Source of the DNA: Tautonia plasticadhaerens
Lineage (GTDB): Bacteria > Planctomycetota > Planctomycetia > Isosphaerales > Isosphaeraceae
Direction: 5' to 3'
Length of the DNA: 64,000 nt
Assembly: GCF_007752535.1 (NCBI RefSeq)
Contig: NZ_CP036426.1
Coordinates: forward strand, 8,604,939 to 8,668,938
Under the pieces are notes generated by a model. It saw only the letters and a program-made list of their open reading frames with translations, ran no database searches and had not been told where the DNA came from. Every line of letters begins with the position of its first letter. Position 1 is the first letter of the stretch. A program made the position numbers and the translations under genes. Positions 16,807 to 26,701 of the stretch are shown one piece after another.

Positions 16807-17616
16807 ATGCCGAGGATGCCCCGACGACTCCCGGCCCTGATCCGCTCGGCCTGCCTGGCCTCGCTCGTGGCGCTGCCCTCGCCCTCGACGGCCACCGACC
16901 CGAGGGCCACCGACGGCGGCCTGAACGACCTGGTCATCTACCTGTCGACCGACCACCCGCAGGGCGTCCCCGAGGTCGAGTTCCGCCAGATCCGCGACGA
17001 GCTGGGGAGGATGGGGATCGCCGTCACCCCGGCGGTGCACGTCCACCGCTACTACTACAACGGCAACAAGCAGTACCAGGGCCCCTTCGTCGTGGGCGGG
17101 CCGACGGTGATCGTCGCCAACCATCCGAGGACCAACGAGCGGATCTACGTCGAGGCGCAGCTGCCCTCCGGCTACCCGGAGATCGCCTACGACGACTGCT
17201 CGATCACCTACATTTATCCCGAGCGCCGGGTCGAGCTGAAGTTCCCGGTCGGCCGCCCGGGTCAGACCGCCGTCTCCTACCTCCCCGGCCGGGGCCTGGG
17301 GCTCCGGCTCCATGAGATCGGCCGGGCCCGGGCCGAGCTGCGCGAGGAGGCCCGGCAGACGGACCCCCTCCGCAGCTCGCTGGCCGGCGTCCGCCAGAAC
17401 CTCCGGGACACCACCCGAGGGCTGGCCGTCGCCACCGGCTCGGTCGTCGGCCAGGGGACCCAGGCCATCGGCCAGGTGATCTCCTCGGCCCCCGGCATCC
17501 GCTACCTCCAGTCCCGGGGCCAGCAGGCCCTCGTCCAGCGCGACCAGGCCCGCTTCCGGACGGCCGTCGAGCGCGTCCGGACCGAGGAGATCGAGTACGC
17601 CCCGACCATCCGCTGA
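16807..17616 (+). CDS. Secreted hypothetical protein
   Basis: A 269-residue product with an N-terminal signal-like region (LIRSACLASLVALPSPSTA). Residues 40-155 form a compact, aromatic-rich domain (HVHRYYYNGNKQYQGPFVVG and YDDCSITYIYPERRVELKF) that I cannot assign. Residues 165-269 are helical and amphipathic (IGRARAELREEARQTD, then RGLAVATGSVVGQGTQAIG), possibly a surface-associating tail. CACGGAGGAAC provides a good ribosome site eight bases upstream. A strong hairpin terminator lies 41 bp past the stop, so this gene ends a transcription unit. Confidence 0.7.
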   Translation: MPRMPRRLPALIRSACLASLVALPSPSTATDPRATDGGLNDLVIYLSTDHPQGVPEVEFRQIRDELGRMGIAVTPAVHVHRYYYNGNKQYQGPFVVGGPTVIVANHPRTNERIYVEAQLPSGYPEIAYDDCSITYIYPERRVELKFPVGRPGQTAVSYLPGRGLGLRLHEIGRARAELREEARQTDPLRSSLAGVRQNLRDTTRGLAVATGSVVGQGTQAIGQVISSAPGIRYLQSRGQQALVQRDQARFRTAVERVRTEEIEYAPTIR

Positions 17617-17656
17617 CCCCTCCCCCTCGACCACGACCCGCCTCCCATCGCCGCCG

Positions 17657-17700
17657 GGCCCGCCCGGGGATCTCCCGATCCCCGGGCGGGCCTTTCGCTT
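17657..17700 (+). terminator. Intrinsic terminator, 16-bp perfect stem with T-run
   Basis: GGCCCGCCCGGGGATC pairs perfectly with GATCCCCGGGCGGGCC around a TCCC loop, followed by TTTCGCTT. It is 41 bp beyond the stop at 17616 and is the most conventional rho-independent terminator in the window. Confidence 0.85.
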
Positions 17701-17841
17701 GCGCCTCCTGCCTGCCGTTATCCGCAAACTCCCCTCAATCGGAACGACCGGCAAGGCCGATAACTCCGATTATTGTGAGTCCTCGGGCTCCCCCGATGGC
17801 GGGGAGTCCCGGCTGGGAAGGATGGCCAGGGAGGGCCGAAG

Positions 17842-20800
17842 ATGCGAAGACGACGCGCCCCGTCGCTCGGGACCATCGTGGTGGTGGTAGCCCTGACCTC
17901 GCTCGTCGTCTCCCGGCCGGGGGAGGTGTTGCGCGTCCTTTCCGTGCTGATCGAAGGGGCCCGAGAGGCCGTCGAGACGCCTTCCGAGCAGCCCGGCCCC
18001 CAGGCCGTCGCCGAGGCCCCGACCTTCCTCCCCGATCCGGCCTCCCCCCCGGTCGACGGGCAGATCCGACGGGCGTCGGCCCAGGATGAGGAGGAGGACG
18101 ATCGTCCCCAGGACGACCCGGCGCCGGAGGTCAATGCACCGGAAGGCGATCTCCTGGAGCCGACGGATGAACCCGAGCCAGATGGCCCGCCGGCCCCGCC
18201 AGATGGCCCGCCGGCCCCGCCCGGCGGGCCGCCACTCGCTCACGGTAGGGCGCCGGGCACTCCCGGCGGGCCGACGGCCGCAGCAGGGGGCCCGGCGGCC
18301 GCGACCCCCTCCCCCCTCCAGTCGCTTCCGGCGCCCACCATCACATTCGTGCCGGACGACGGCGTACTAGTCGACCTGGATACCGGCGGCGAAGCCACCG
18401 ACTCGACGATCCGGGCCACGACCCGGGCCGCGTCGGTGCGGGTCGTGGTGAGGACCGAGGTCGATACGCGGCCGATCCAGGTCGTCCTCGTTGGCAGCAC
18501 CGGCCTGCCACTGGACGGGGTCGCGCCCGCCGACATCAGCAAGGACGGTCCCGCGACGTTGACGGTCTCGCTCCCGACCGATCGGCCGAGTGCCACGCTG
18601 GAGATCGCCGCCGAGATCAGGCCCAAGCCCGACCCGGCAGCCCCGGCGGGGCCCGTCCCATTGCCATCGCCGCGCAGCCGGACCCTGACGGTGAAGGTGG
18701 ACCGGGTCGGCCCCCGGATCGCCACCATCACCTACGACGACGTGAACCGACGCCCAGCGGCGATGGTCGTCGTCCGGTTCCAGGACGACGACCTGAGGGG
18801 CATTGGGACGAGCGGGGCCTTGACCGGCGACCGAATCCGACTGCGGCGGAGGGCCACCGGGGTCGAGGTCGGGGGCGTCGTCACCGGGATCACCATCGAA
18901 ACCGACCCGCTCCAGCGTGATCGCATCTTCCTCGTCTTCGACAAGCCGCTGGCTGCGGGGATCTACGACCTGTCGATCACCGAGGGGGTCGACCGGGACT
19001 CAAACCGGATGGTCGACCTCGCCGGCAACAAGGCCGGCGAGGTAACGACCGCCGCCGGGGCCCTCGTGTCGTTCGAGGCCCAGGGGGGCGACTTCGAGGT
19101 CTTCCCGCCGAGCCAGACGGGCCAGCACGTGGCCTTCCCGCTCTACGCGCCGCCGAAGGTCGGCGACCGGGAGCAGCCGTTCAACCCGAACGACTTCGTC
19201 GAGACCCGGGTCGCCCGGCTGTACTACCAGCGGGACGCCCACCGCGTCGCCCAGATCATCAACCGCAACGTCCGCTCCTACAACCGGGCCGCCGTCGACC
19301 AGGCCGAGCGCGCCGCCGAGGACGCCCGGGAGCTGGCCAATGAGCTGGTCGACGAGCGTCGCTTCGCCGAGGAGCGCGCCATCCGGGCGGCCGAGGAACT
19401 CCGGCGCTCCGAGGCCGAACTCCAGGAGGCCCAGGCCGAACTCTCGAACAAGGAGCTGACCGACGCCCAGATCGACGAGCGTGAGGCCGAGATCGCCCGG
19501 ATCAATGACGCGATCAAGGCCGAGGAGGAGCGGAAGAAGGCCCCCGACCTCTCCGAGGAGCAGGTGAAGCTAATCGAGGACAACATCGCCGAACTCAACG
19601 GGCAACTCGCCCGGGCCCAGGCCGCGAAACAGACGTTGGACGACCAGCTCGCCCGCGCCAAGGTCGACGCGCCGACGAAGCCCGTCCGGGAGCGGATCGA
19701 CGACGCCCAGCAGGCGATCCAGACCAAGCGACAGGCCATGATCGAGCTCCAGGCCGCCGCCTCGGTCGCGCAGGCGAAGGAGGACCGGCAGGCCGAGGTG
19801 GCCTTCCGCAAGGAGGTGGCCGCCGCGAACGAGGATCCGGACACCTACGTGCCCGGCGACGTGGACTCGATCGACCCGGTCACCCAGGTCTCCATCAGCG
19901 TGATCGGCGAGGGCCTGATCCAGCTCCGCGGCCCGATCCAGGGCGTGAACAAGATCCGGACGATGATCAACCAGATCGACGCCCCGCTCGGCCAGGTGAA
20001 GGTGGGCATCTTCACCGTCCAGGTCAACGGCGAGCGCGGCGACCGCATGGATCGCGTCGCCCGGCGGATCGAGGGCTACGTCGACGTCTCCCGGTTCCTC
20101 ACGTCGCACTCGTTGATGCTCATCCGCAAGTCGGTCCAGGAGGTCGCCTCCGAGGTCGCCGTCGAGGCCTGCGGGGAGGTGGACGGCCACACGCAGATCG
20201 ACCGCGACCGCCGCTACCTCTACGCCTTCTTCGGCCGGGACTTCGTCGACTCGCTCTTCTCCATGAACAGCGAGTTCCTCTTCACGGGCAACCGGCTGCT
20301 GTCGCTCAACTCGATGGACAACATCAGCCTGAACCGCGCCCTGTTCGTCCTCGCCCTGGCCCGCAACGACGTCCGCCGCCGCATCCTCGACCGCTTCATG
20401 ATGCACGTCACCGGCGACCTCCCCCAGGCCGAGTACGAGTACCTCATCGCCACCCGGATCGGCACCCCCGGCAAGCACCTGATGAAGAAGGTGCACGAGG
20501 GCGTGCTCAACCACTACATCTTCCGCAACTTCCGCAGCGTCTTCGAGACCGAGGTCGTCGGCGCCGACACCCTGAACCCCATGCAGCTGGAGTTCCTCCG
20601 CCTGGCCCAGATCTTCAAGTCCCAGATGGTGGCCGAGATCGAGCTGAAGCAGCGCACCGTCGAGCGCGGCCTAATCCAGGACCGGGCCAACGACGAGATC
20701 CAGCAGGCCGAGATGCTGGCGGAGATCCAGCGCCAGTTGCGCGAGAAGCTCCAGGGCCAGCTCAGCAGCTTCGTGGCCAAGGACGAGGCGTTCCGCAAGG

Positions 20801-23604
20801 GCCTGAACGAGGCGGAGGTCGCTCTGGCCCAGGCAAATCGGGCAATCTCCAGTCTGCAACAGGTCGAGCTGGAATGGAAGAGATATGTCAGCAGGTTGTT
20901 GGAAACCACTCCTGGCATCGAGAGCCTGATCAACGAGTTCTTCGCGAACCCGAACGAGAATGAGGATGATCGAGTGGCACGGGAGAAGACCCGACAGCAG
21001 ATCGACGCGGCATTCAGACAGGTACCTGCCCCGCTTGCGGCGAAGGATGCGTTTGCAGAGCTGAGGAAATCGCTCACCGCCCTCCTCGCGACCCCTGGCC
21101 TCCTTTCTCAGGAGGAACAAGCAGAGGTGAACGACCTGATCGAAAATGTCGATCAGCAGATCGCCTTCATCCAAATCCCCCAGGCGCCGGCCTCCAGCGT
21201 ATACATCGGCGCCGACACCGTATTCAACGACTTGAGCTTAACTGTCACCCCGATCCGAGATCGACTCCTTGACTTGCAGCAGCAGATGTACACGCTGCGG
21301 GGGCTGCTGGTGGGTGCTACGACGGGTTTTAGCGCGGCCATCGGGGAGGCCCTGAAGGGGGACGGGCGTCGTCAGGCCGACCCCACGAAACGCCAGGAAC
21401 TCCTTGACGCGTACACAAACGTGATCGCTGAGATCGGCGAGGCCTTCCCGGATGGGGGAACTGGGGCGACGATCAGGGATTCGGTGACGGAGGCGTATAC
21501 CGCCGTTCAGAGCAGCTTCGACGCGGTCGACAGCCTGAGGCGGAGCACGTCGCTCAAGTACGCGACACGGCAACAGCTCGACAATCGCAAGCTGCTCGAC
21601 TACCTCATCACCGAGAAGGAGGACAAGTATATCGAGCTTGTTGAGGGCACCCGGGCGTACACGGCGAACATCGACGCCTACCTGAAGCGGCTGGTCGTGG
21701 CATTGGAAGACGACTGCCGAATCCAGTTCTACGACCCGGCATTCGAGCGGGTCCGGGGCGCGGCCCGAGCCTACGATGTGGAGCTAGGGCAGATCGAGCG
21801 GACGACGGTGCTGACGAACAACCGGCAGCTCGCCAAGGTCGAGCCGACCGCGACGATGGAATTCGATCTTCCTAAACGTGATATTGTGATCACAGAAGCA
21901 ATGAAGGGGGCCAAGGCCTTGGTGCAGGACTATGGGGCCCTGCTCCAAGACCCAACGTTCCTGGCGGCAACGAGTCTGCTGAGCGGGTCGCCGCCGACGG
22001 CTGGGTTCAGCATGCCGCTGCCCGCCGTCCCGGGGCTTCCCAACGGCGGCTTCGCCACGCCGCTGGTCAAGGACGTGCTGCCGACCTTGCCGTCGAGCAC
22101 GCCCCAGGAATCGTTCAACCTGTACGGCAAACCCCAGCCGGAGCTGGGGGCCAACCTCGCCGCCTTGATCCCCGACCCGGCGATCTACAAGTTCGAGACG
22201 GGCACCGGATTCGAGATCCGTCCTGTAATCCAGCCCGACGGCGACTCGGTCATCTACGATTTCAATTATATGTACACGACTAACGTCCGAGAGCCCGTCC
22301 GCCCCGACGAGAAGCACCTCGGACGCGTCAAGCGGCACTTCCTCAACACGCAGGTGCAGACCTCGACCTACGAACTCCGCGAGCTGAGCCGGTACACCGT
22401 CGCCCTGAAGGCCGCGCGGACGGGCCGGGGCGTGCCGCTTTTCGAGGACATCCCGGGGCTCGGCATCCTCTTCCGGCCTCTGCCCAGCGCCGAATCATCG
22501 CTCCAGCAGAACATCATCTTCGGGCAATCGACCGTGTATCCAACATTATATGATCTTATGGGTCTTCGATGGGCTCCGTATATCGTGGACCTCGACGATG
22601 TTCACCTCCAGGAGGAGGAGTTTGTCGTCCGGGGCCGACGGAAGACCATCGAGGATTGGACGTTCGACGAGAGCTCCGGCAGGGTCGACACCTTCCTCCG
22701 GGTGCCGGAGCGGCCGCAACTCTACCGCCCGGACCTCTACCGCACCCCGGATCGTCCCTCGCCCTACCACCCGAACGGATTCACCGCTGACCCGCTCATC
22801 GAGCTCCCGAACGGAGACAAGGCGCACCTTATCGACCCGACCGGCAACAACTTCCAGGTCCCCGATCCCAGGCCACGCGAATACCAGTTGCCGCCCTTCG
22901 ATGAGCGCTCTGGGAGGCTCCAACGAGCCCCTGCCGATCCGCCGCCCCACCTGGGGCCGGTCGATCCTTCCGTCGAGCAGCCCTACCTGGGCCCGGTCGA
23001 TCCCGCCCTCCGGCCGCCCGCCCTCGGGCCGATGGGTCCCGTCACCGAAGAGCTGTATCTCCACCACATCCCGAACAGGGAGATGGGGATGGAGCCCCTG
23101 CCTGCAGACTCGAGCAACTTCCACCCGCCGGCAGCCGGTCCCCTCGCCCCCTGGCCTGAGGTGATCGATTCCGCCGTGCCTCCCCCGACGTTCGATGGGG
23201 GAGGAGGCGCCTCGATTGATCCTGCAATGCTCCCCGCCCCGCTCGACACCCACCCGGTCGTGCGCCCGCCCTTGCCCGTCGATCCGGCCACCCAGCCCGT
23301 CTTCCCGGATTCCTCGATCCCATCCCCTGGGCTTCGCATGCAGCCCGGCCCGCTGGACGGGGATTTGCCCCGTCCGCTGGACCAATTCCCCAGGCCAGCT
23401 CCTTCGGCCGCACCGAATGAGCTCTCGGCGACGGTCGGCAGCCGATCGTCCCCACGGGACTCGGCTCTCGTCCCCGCCGGGGGTTGGCGCCGTCTCTTGG
23501 TGCCGGGGGGTGACCGGCAGCCTGGTCGGGCGGAGTCATCAGGTGAGCCGCGATCCAAGCTGAGGCGATTCTTCTCGGCTCCTTCTCGGGGCGAGGGCCC
23601 TTAA
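17842..23604 (+). CDS. Giant exported protein with coiled coil and secretin-like segments
   Basis: The 1920-residue product starts with a signal anchor (LGTIVVVVALTSLVVS). Residues 40-170 are acidic and Pro-rich, 170-440 form Ig-like beta domains (VKVDRVGPRIATITYDD), and 480-665 is a long coiled coil rich in Glu, Ala and Gln. Residues 680-735 (VSISVIGEGLIQLRGPI, then INQIDAPLGQVKVGIFTVQV) resemble the N-domain repeat of type II/IV pilus secretins. Residues 1525-1575 (GVPLFEDIPGLGILFRP, then NIIFGQSTVYPTL) resemble the end of a secretin domain. The last 250 residues are Pro-rich. AGGGAGGG precedes the ATG. Secretin homology is my inference; an envelope scaffold protein is the alternative. Codon GC drops in the middle, about 20.8-21.7 kb. 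Confidence 0.75.
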   Translation: MRRRRAPSLGTIVVVVALTSLVVSRPGEVLRVLSVLIEGAREAVETPSEQPGPQAVAEAPTFLPDPASPPVDGQIRRASAQDEEEDDRPQDDPAPEVNAPEGDLLEPTDEPEPDGPPAPPDGPPAPPGGPPLAHGRAPGTPGGPTAAAGGPAAATPSPLQSLPAPTITFVPDDGVLVDLDTGGEATDSTIRATTRAASVRVVVRTEVDTRPIQVVLVGSTGLPLDGVAPADISKDGPATLTVSLPTDRPSATLEIAAEIRPKPDPAAPAGPVPLPSPRSRTLTVKVDRVGPRIATITYDDVNRRPAAMVVVRFQDDDLRGIGTSGALTGDRIRLRRRATGVEVGGVVTGITIETDPLQRDRIFLVFDKPLAAGIYDLSITEGVDRDSNRMVDLAGNKAGEVTTAAGALVSFEAQGGDFEVFPPSQTGQHVAFPLYAPPKVGDREQPFNPNDFVETRVARLYYQRDAHRVAQIINRNVRSYNRAAVDQAERAAEDARELANELVDERRFAEERAIRAAEELRRSEAELQEAQAELSNKELTDAQIDEREAEIARINDAIKAEEERKKAPDLSEEQVKLIEDNIAELNGQLARAQAAKQTLDDQLARAKVDAPTKPVRERIDDAQQAIQTKRQAMIELQAAASVAQAKEDRQAEVAFRKEVAAANEDPDTYVPGDVDSIDPVTQVSISVIGEGLIQLRGPIQGVNKIRTMINQIDAPLGQVKVGIFTVQVNGERGDRMDRVARRIEGYVDVSRFLTSHSLMLIRKSVQEVASEVAVEACGEVDGHTQIDRDRRYLYAFFGRDFVDSLFSMNSEFLFTGNRLLSLNSMDNISLNRALFVLALARNDVRRRILDRFMMHVTGDLPQAEYEYLIATRIGTPGKHLMKKVHEGVLNHYIFRNFRSVFETEVVGADTLNPMQLEFLRLAQIFKSQMVAEIELKQRTVERGLIQDRANDEIQQAEMLAEIQRQLREKLQGQLSSFVAKDEAFRKGLNEAEVALAQANRAISSLQQVELEWKRYVSRLLETTPGIESLINEFFANPNENEDDRVAREKTRQQIDAAFRQVPAPLAAKDAFAELRKSLTALLATPGLLSQEEQAEVNDLIENVDQQIAFIQIPQAPASSVYIGADTVFNDLSLTVTPIRDRLLDLQQQMYTLRGLLVGATTGFSAAIGEALKGDGRRQADPTKRQELLDAYTNVIAEIGEAFPDGGTGATIRDSVTEAYTAVQSSFDAVDSLRRSTSLKYATRQQLDNRKLLDYLITEKEDKYIELVEGTRAYTANIDAYLKRLVVALEDDCRIQFYDPAFERVRGAARAYDVELGQIERTTVLTNNRQLAKVEPTATMEFDLPKRDIVITEAMKGAKALVQDYGALLQDPTFLAATSLLSGSPPTAGFSMPLPAVPGLPNGGFATPLVKDVLPTLPSSTPQESFNLYGKPQPELGANLAALIPDPAIYKFETGTGFEIRPVIQPDGDSVIYDFNYMYTTNVREPVRPDEKHLGRVKRHFLNTQVQTSTYELRELSRYTVALKAARTGRGVPLFEDIPGLGILFRPLPSAESSLQQNIIFGQSTVYPTLYDLMGLRWAPYIVDLDDVHLQEEEFVVRGRRKTIEDWTFDESSGRVDTFLRVPERPQLYRPDLYRTPDRPSPYHPNGFTADPLIELPNGDKAHLIDPTGNNFQVPDPRPREYQLPPFDERSGRLQRAPADPPPHLGPVDPSVEQPYLGPVDPALRPPALGPMGPVTEELYLHHIPNREMGMEPLPADSSNFHPPAAGPLAPWPEVIDSAVPPPTFDGGGGASIDPAMLPAPLDTHPVVRPPLPVDPATQPVFPDSSIPSPGLRMQPGPLDGDLPRPLDQFPRPAPSAAPNELSATVGSRSSPRDSALVPAGGWRRLLVPGGDRQPGRAESSGEPRSKLRRFFSAPSRGEGP
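18181..18222 (+). repeat. 21-bp in-frame tandem repeat, two units
   Basis: Two copies of a 21-bp unit differing at one base encode DGPPAPP twice inside the Pro-rich N-terminal segment of the giant protein. The length keeps the frame, so copy number could vary without breaking the gene. Confidence 0.8.
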
Positions 23605-23827
23605 GCCTGAATCGGCCCCCGGGCGGAGAATCTTCCCCCCGCGTGTCGTTGCGAGCAACTCGACCACCTCCTGAGGCCCAGGGATGCGAGGACGTCAGCC
23701 CTGCTGTATCGAATGACATGGGTAGCCATTTGGCCCCGGCTCGAAGACCGAGTAGACTTCGGTCGGGGCGCCTCTGTAGGCCCCGACCCGGTCGATTCGT
23801 CTCACCTCGTAGCTGGTCGCGACTCTC

Positions 23828-24472
23828 ATGGCATTTCAATTCGGTGACCGCCCGTGTTCCGAGGTTAGGACGAGGGTTGTTGGTGTGTTGACGCAATCGT
23901 TTGGAGGGTCGACGACGATCAGGGATGTGTCTCAGGCTGTCTATGATCAGCACTACAGGAGCGATGGGGCCTACGACCCAAACGCCTCCCAGGAGCGTGT
24001 GCGTGGTTGCGCCGATCCGGGATCCTACGAAGTCCACCCGATCAACCCGGGGAGGCGTTCGAGCCGTGACCGCATCGCGGCGGTCTCGGGTCGCGGTGCC
24101 ATACTGACCCGGTCGGCGCCCTCGGCCCCCGCGATGGATCGAGGCCTGGAGTTCCCCGCCACTGTCGATGGCGGGGCCCCCCTGCCCCTGACTCCAGGAG
24201 AGCCGATCGATCTTCTCGCCGAGGGCGGCCAGGTCGCCCCGGATGAGCCGGCACCGAGCCCTCCGACATCGCCGAATACGACGCGCAAGATCGACCTGAA
24301 TACCGCCTCGAAGGAGGAACTGATGAGCCTCCCCGGGATCGGCCCGGAGCTATCGGATCGGATTGTCGAGGCGAGGGATTTCGCGTCGGTCGACGACGTT
24401 TCCCGGGTCAAGGGGATCGGGCCGAAGACGATCGAGGACCTGCGACCGCTCGTGGAGGCTCGGGGGGGGTAG
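23828..24472 (+). CDS. ComEA-like helix-hairpin-helix protein
   Basis: The last 60 residues (KIDLNTASKEELMSLPGIGP, then LSDRIVEARDF and SRVKGIGPKTIEDLRPLVEA) form a tandem helix-hairpin-helix unit as in ComEA and related DNA-binding proteins; the two hairpins carry the PGIGP and KGIGP turns. The start is uncertain: ATG at 23828 gives 214 residues, while 24134 is a later alternative. Residues 1-100 show weaker codon bias and no clear signal peptide; residues 100-155 are a Pro-rich linker. It follows the giant secretin-like gene by 223 bp on the same strand, which recalls DNA-uptake gene sets, but no other competence gene is present. Confidence 0.7.
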   Translation: MAFQFGDRPCSEVRTRVVGVLTQSFGGSTTIRDVSQAVYDQHYRSDGAYDPNASQERVRGCADPGSYEVHPINPGRRSSRDRIAAVSGRGAILTRSAPSAPAMDRGLEFPATVDGGAPLPLTPGEPIDLLAEGGQVAPDEPAPSPPTSPNTTRKIDLNTASKEELMSLPGIGPELSDRIVEARDFASVDDVSRVKGIGPKTIEDLRPLVEARGG

Positions 24473-24592
24473 CCCGGCGTGTTTCTGAGCCGCATGCCCG
24501 GGCGGACCTGGTCTCTCGGCCGGGTCGGGGGAAGCTTTTCCCGGGGATCGGCACGACGGCCTGGCCGTCGGGCCGATCCGGGGGGCGGGGCC

Positions 24593-26701
24593 TCAGGATT
24601 TCGTCGAGGACCGGGTGCCAGGGCGGCGGGTGCGGCGGGGGGGGGCGGGGGCGGGGGCCGCGAGGGAGGAGGCGGGGGCGGGCTGGCCGTTGCGGTCGGC
24701 GGGGGTGGAGAAGGCGAGGGAGAGGCCGAAGGAGGTGAGGGTGCCGGTGTCCCGGGCGGCGGCGTCGCGGATCTCCAGCTGCCAGGTGCCCTGGGCGGGC
24801 TTGCCCCGGAAGGCGGAGAGGGCGGGGGTGTTCACGGCGTCGTAGGTCATGCGGAGGTTGCGGGAGGAGCCGCCGAGGCGGTCGTGCAGCACGATCCGGC
24901 GGGATCCGGCCGAAGGGGGCGGGATCAGGGTGAGCACCAGGTCGCCGACGTAGGTGTGGGCGATGTCGACGGAGACGGAGAGGGACTCGACCGGGGAGGG
25001 CTCGCCGACCTCCAGCGAGACGCCGACGGTGCCGAGGTCGGGGATGGGGCGGTTGTAGACCCGGGTCAGGTGCAGGGTGTCCCCGGGGCGGGGGCGGGCC
25101 AGCTCGACGGCGGAGGCGGCGTTGAGGCGGCCGAAGCCGAAGAACCGGCTGCGGCCCTCGGCGTCGTAGGAGCCGCCCTGGGGGTCGATGGGGTCGCAGC
25201 AGCGTCGGAGGATGTCGCGGACATCCTCGCGGCGGAGGTCGGGGTTGGCGGAGAGGACCAGGGCGGCCACCCCGGCGGCACCGGGGCAGGAGCTGGAGGT
25301 GCCGCCGAAGGAGTCGGTGTAGTGGCCCTCGGGGTCGCCGCCGCCGTCCCGGGGGTTGTAGCCGTTGGCCGTGCCGGAGCGGTCGGTGGTCCAGATGCCG
25401 GGGGTCAGCGGCTCGGGGTGGTTGAAGGGGGGGTGGCCGAAGTCGCTGCTGGGGAAGGCGCACCAGAGGGGGGCGCCGAAGTCGCTGTAGACGCTCCGCT
25501 TGCCCCGGTCGTTGCACGCGGCGACGGCGATCACCCGCTCGTAGCTGGCGTAGCCGTCGTTCTCGACCGGCTCGTTGCCGTTGCCGGCGGCGAAGAGGAC
25601 GACGCAGCCCTTGCCGCCCCGACCGCTGGAGGTGGCGTAGTCGATGGCCAGCCGGGTGCTGGCCGGGAGCTGGACGACCCGGGCGTGCCGGGGGTCGTCG
25701 GCGTCCCACCAGCGGCCGTCGGGGGGGCCCCAGCTGCACGAGATGACGTCGGCGCCGTTGTCGGCCGCGAAGCGGAAGGCGGCGGCCTCCCGCTGGGAGC
25801 CGAGGCCGGAGGCGAGCCGGATGGGCATGAGCCGGGCCTTCGGGGCCACGCCCGAGGCCCCCCCCCGGCCGTCGGCGCAGGCGACCCCGGCGCAGGCGGT
25901 CCCGTGGTCGTCCGGGGAGCCGAGGTCCTTGGGCCGGGGGTCGGCGGAGTCCTCGGTGGCGTCCCGGGGGGAGACGACCTTGCCGGATCGGTTGAACTCG
26001 GGGTGGTCGACGTCGAAGCCGTCGTCGATGACGGCGATGGTGATCCCCTCCCCCTGCGAGTCCCGGTGGGCGGCCTCGACGTTGGCCCCGGCGTTGATGG
26101 CGATGCCGCCCAGGGTGGTGGCCCGGAGGTGCCACTGCTGCGGGGCGATGGCCTTGGCGGCGCGCTCCCGGACCAGCTCGGGGTGGCAGAACTCGACGTC
26201 GTCTCGCCTCAGGAGCTGCTGGGCGATGTCGAAGACCTTCTGGCCGGTGTCCTCCGGGGCGGCGGCGAAGAAGGCGTTGGTGGCGTAGGTCGGCTCGTTC
26301 TTGATGGTGAGGCCGGCCTGGCGGAGGACCTCCCGGCAGCGGTCGGGCTCGGCGACGTCGACGAACTTGATGAAGAGGTTCTCGGTGTAGAGGACGGGCT
26401 CCCCGCTCTGGGGGTCCTCCAGGACCCCGCCGGCGAACTGGACGTCGGGGACGAGCCTGAGGGCGGCCTTGCGGTCGCCGAGGGAGCGGCCGCCCCGGGC
26501 CCTGGGGACGCGGTAGACCTCGACGCCGGCCTCGGGGAAGGCGACGACGAGCTGGGCGTCGGCGATGCCGGCCTCGGCGGCGGAGGGGACCGGGCCGCCC
26601 CGGAGGGACCGTCGGCTGTGGGTCCGCACGGCGATCATGTCGTCGCTCGCCTTCAGCTCGAACCCGGGCTCGTCGGCCCGGCCGAAATTCACGATCGGCA
26701 T
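24593..26701 (-). CDS. Subtilisin-family serine protease with C-terminal P-domain
   Basis: The 702-residue protein has an S8 peptidase domain with the triad in order: Asp in AVIDDGFDVDHPEF (near residue 222), His in DDHGTACAGVACA (near 265) and Ser in GGTSSSCPGAAGVAAL (near 468). The oxyanion Asn fits VLFAAGNGNEPV. Residues 590-670 (VDIAHTYVGDLVLTLIPP, then GTWQLEIRDAAARDTGTL) form a proprotein-convertase P-domain. Residues 1-180 look like a propeptide region with inhibitor-like repeats. No classical signal peptide is evident at MPIVNFGRADEPG, so export is unclear. The frame is open 116 codons upstream, but those residues look non-coding. Divergent from the HD-GYP gene. Confidence 0.9.
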   Translation of the reverse strand: MPIVNFGRADEPGFELKASDDMIAVRTHSRRSLRGGPVPSAAEAGIADAQLVVAFPEAGVEVYRVPRARGGRSLGDRKAALRLVPDVQFAGGVLEDPQSGEPVLYTENLFIKFVDVAEPDRCREVLRQAGLTIKNEPTYATNAFFAAAPEDTGQKVFDIAQQLLRRDDVEFCHPELVRERAAKAIAPQQWHLRATTLGGIAINAGANVEAAHRDSQGEGITIAVIDDGFDVDHPEFNRSGKVVSPRDATEDSADPRPKDLGSPDDHGTACAGVACADGRGGASGVAPKARLMPIRLASGLGSQREAAAFRFAADNGADVISCSWGPPDGRWWDADDPRHARVVQLPASTRLAIDYATSSGRGGKGCVVLFAAGNGNEPVENDGYASYERVIAVAACNDRGKRSVYSDFGAPLWCAFPSSDFGHPPFNHPEPLTPGIWTTDRSGTANGYNPRDGGGDPEGHYTDSFGGTSSSCPGAAGVAALVLSANPDLRREDVRDILRRCCDPIDPQGGSYDAEGRSRFFGFGRLNAASAVELARPRPGDTLHLTRVYNRPIPDLGTVGVSLEVGEPSPVESLSVSVDIAHTYVGDLVLTLIPPPSAGSRRIVLHDRLGGSSRNLRMTYDAVNTPALSAFRGKPAQGTWQLEIRDAAARDTGTLTSFGLSLAFSTPADRNGQPAPASSLAAPAPAPPRRTRRPGTRSSTKS

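Noticed and set aside
23042..24037. 331-codon minus-strand frame with a hydrophobic start (HTLLGGVWVVGPIAPVVLII)
   Set aside because: The rest is shadow of the giant gene, and the N-terminal stretch is antisense to the HhH gene's leader; no ribosome site or homologue recognised.
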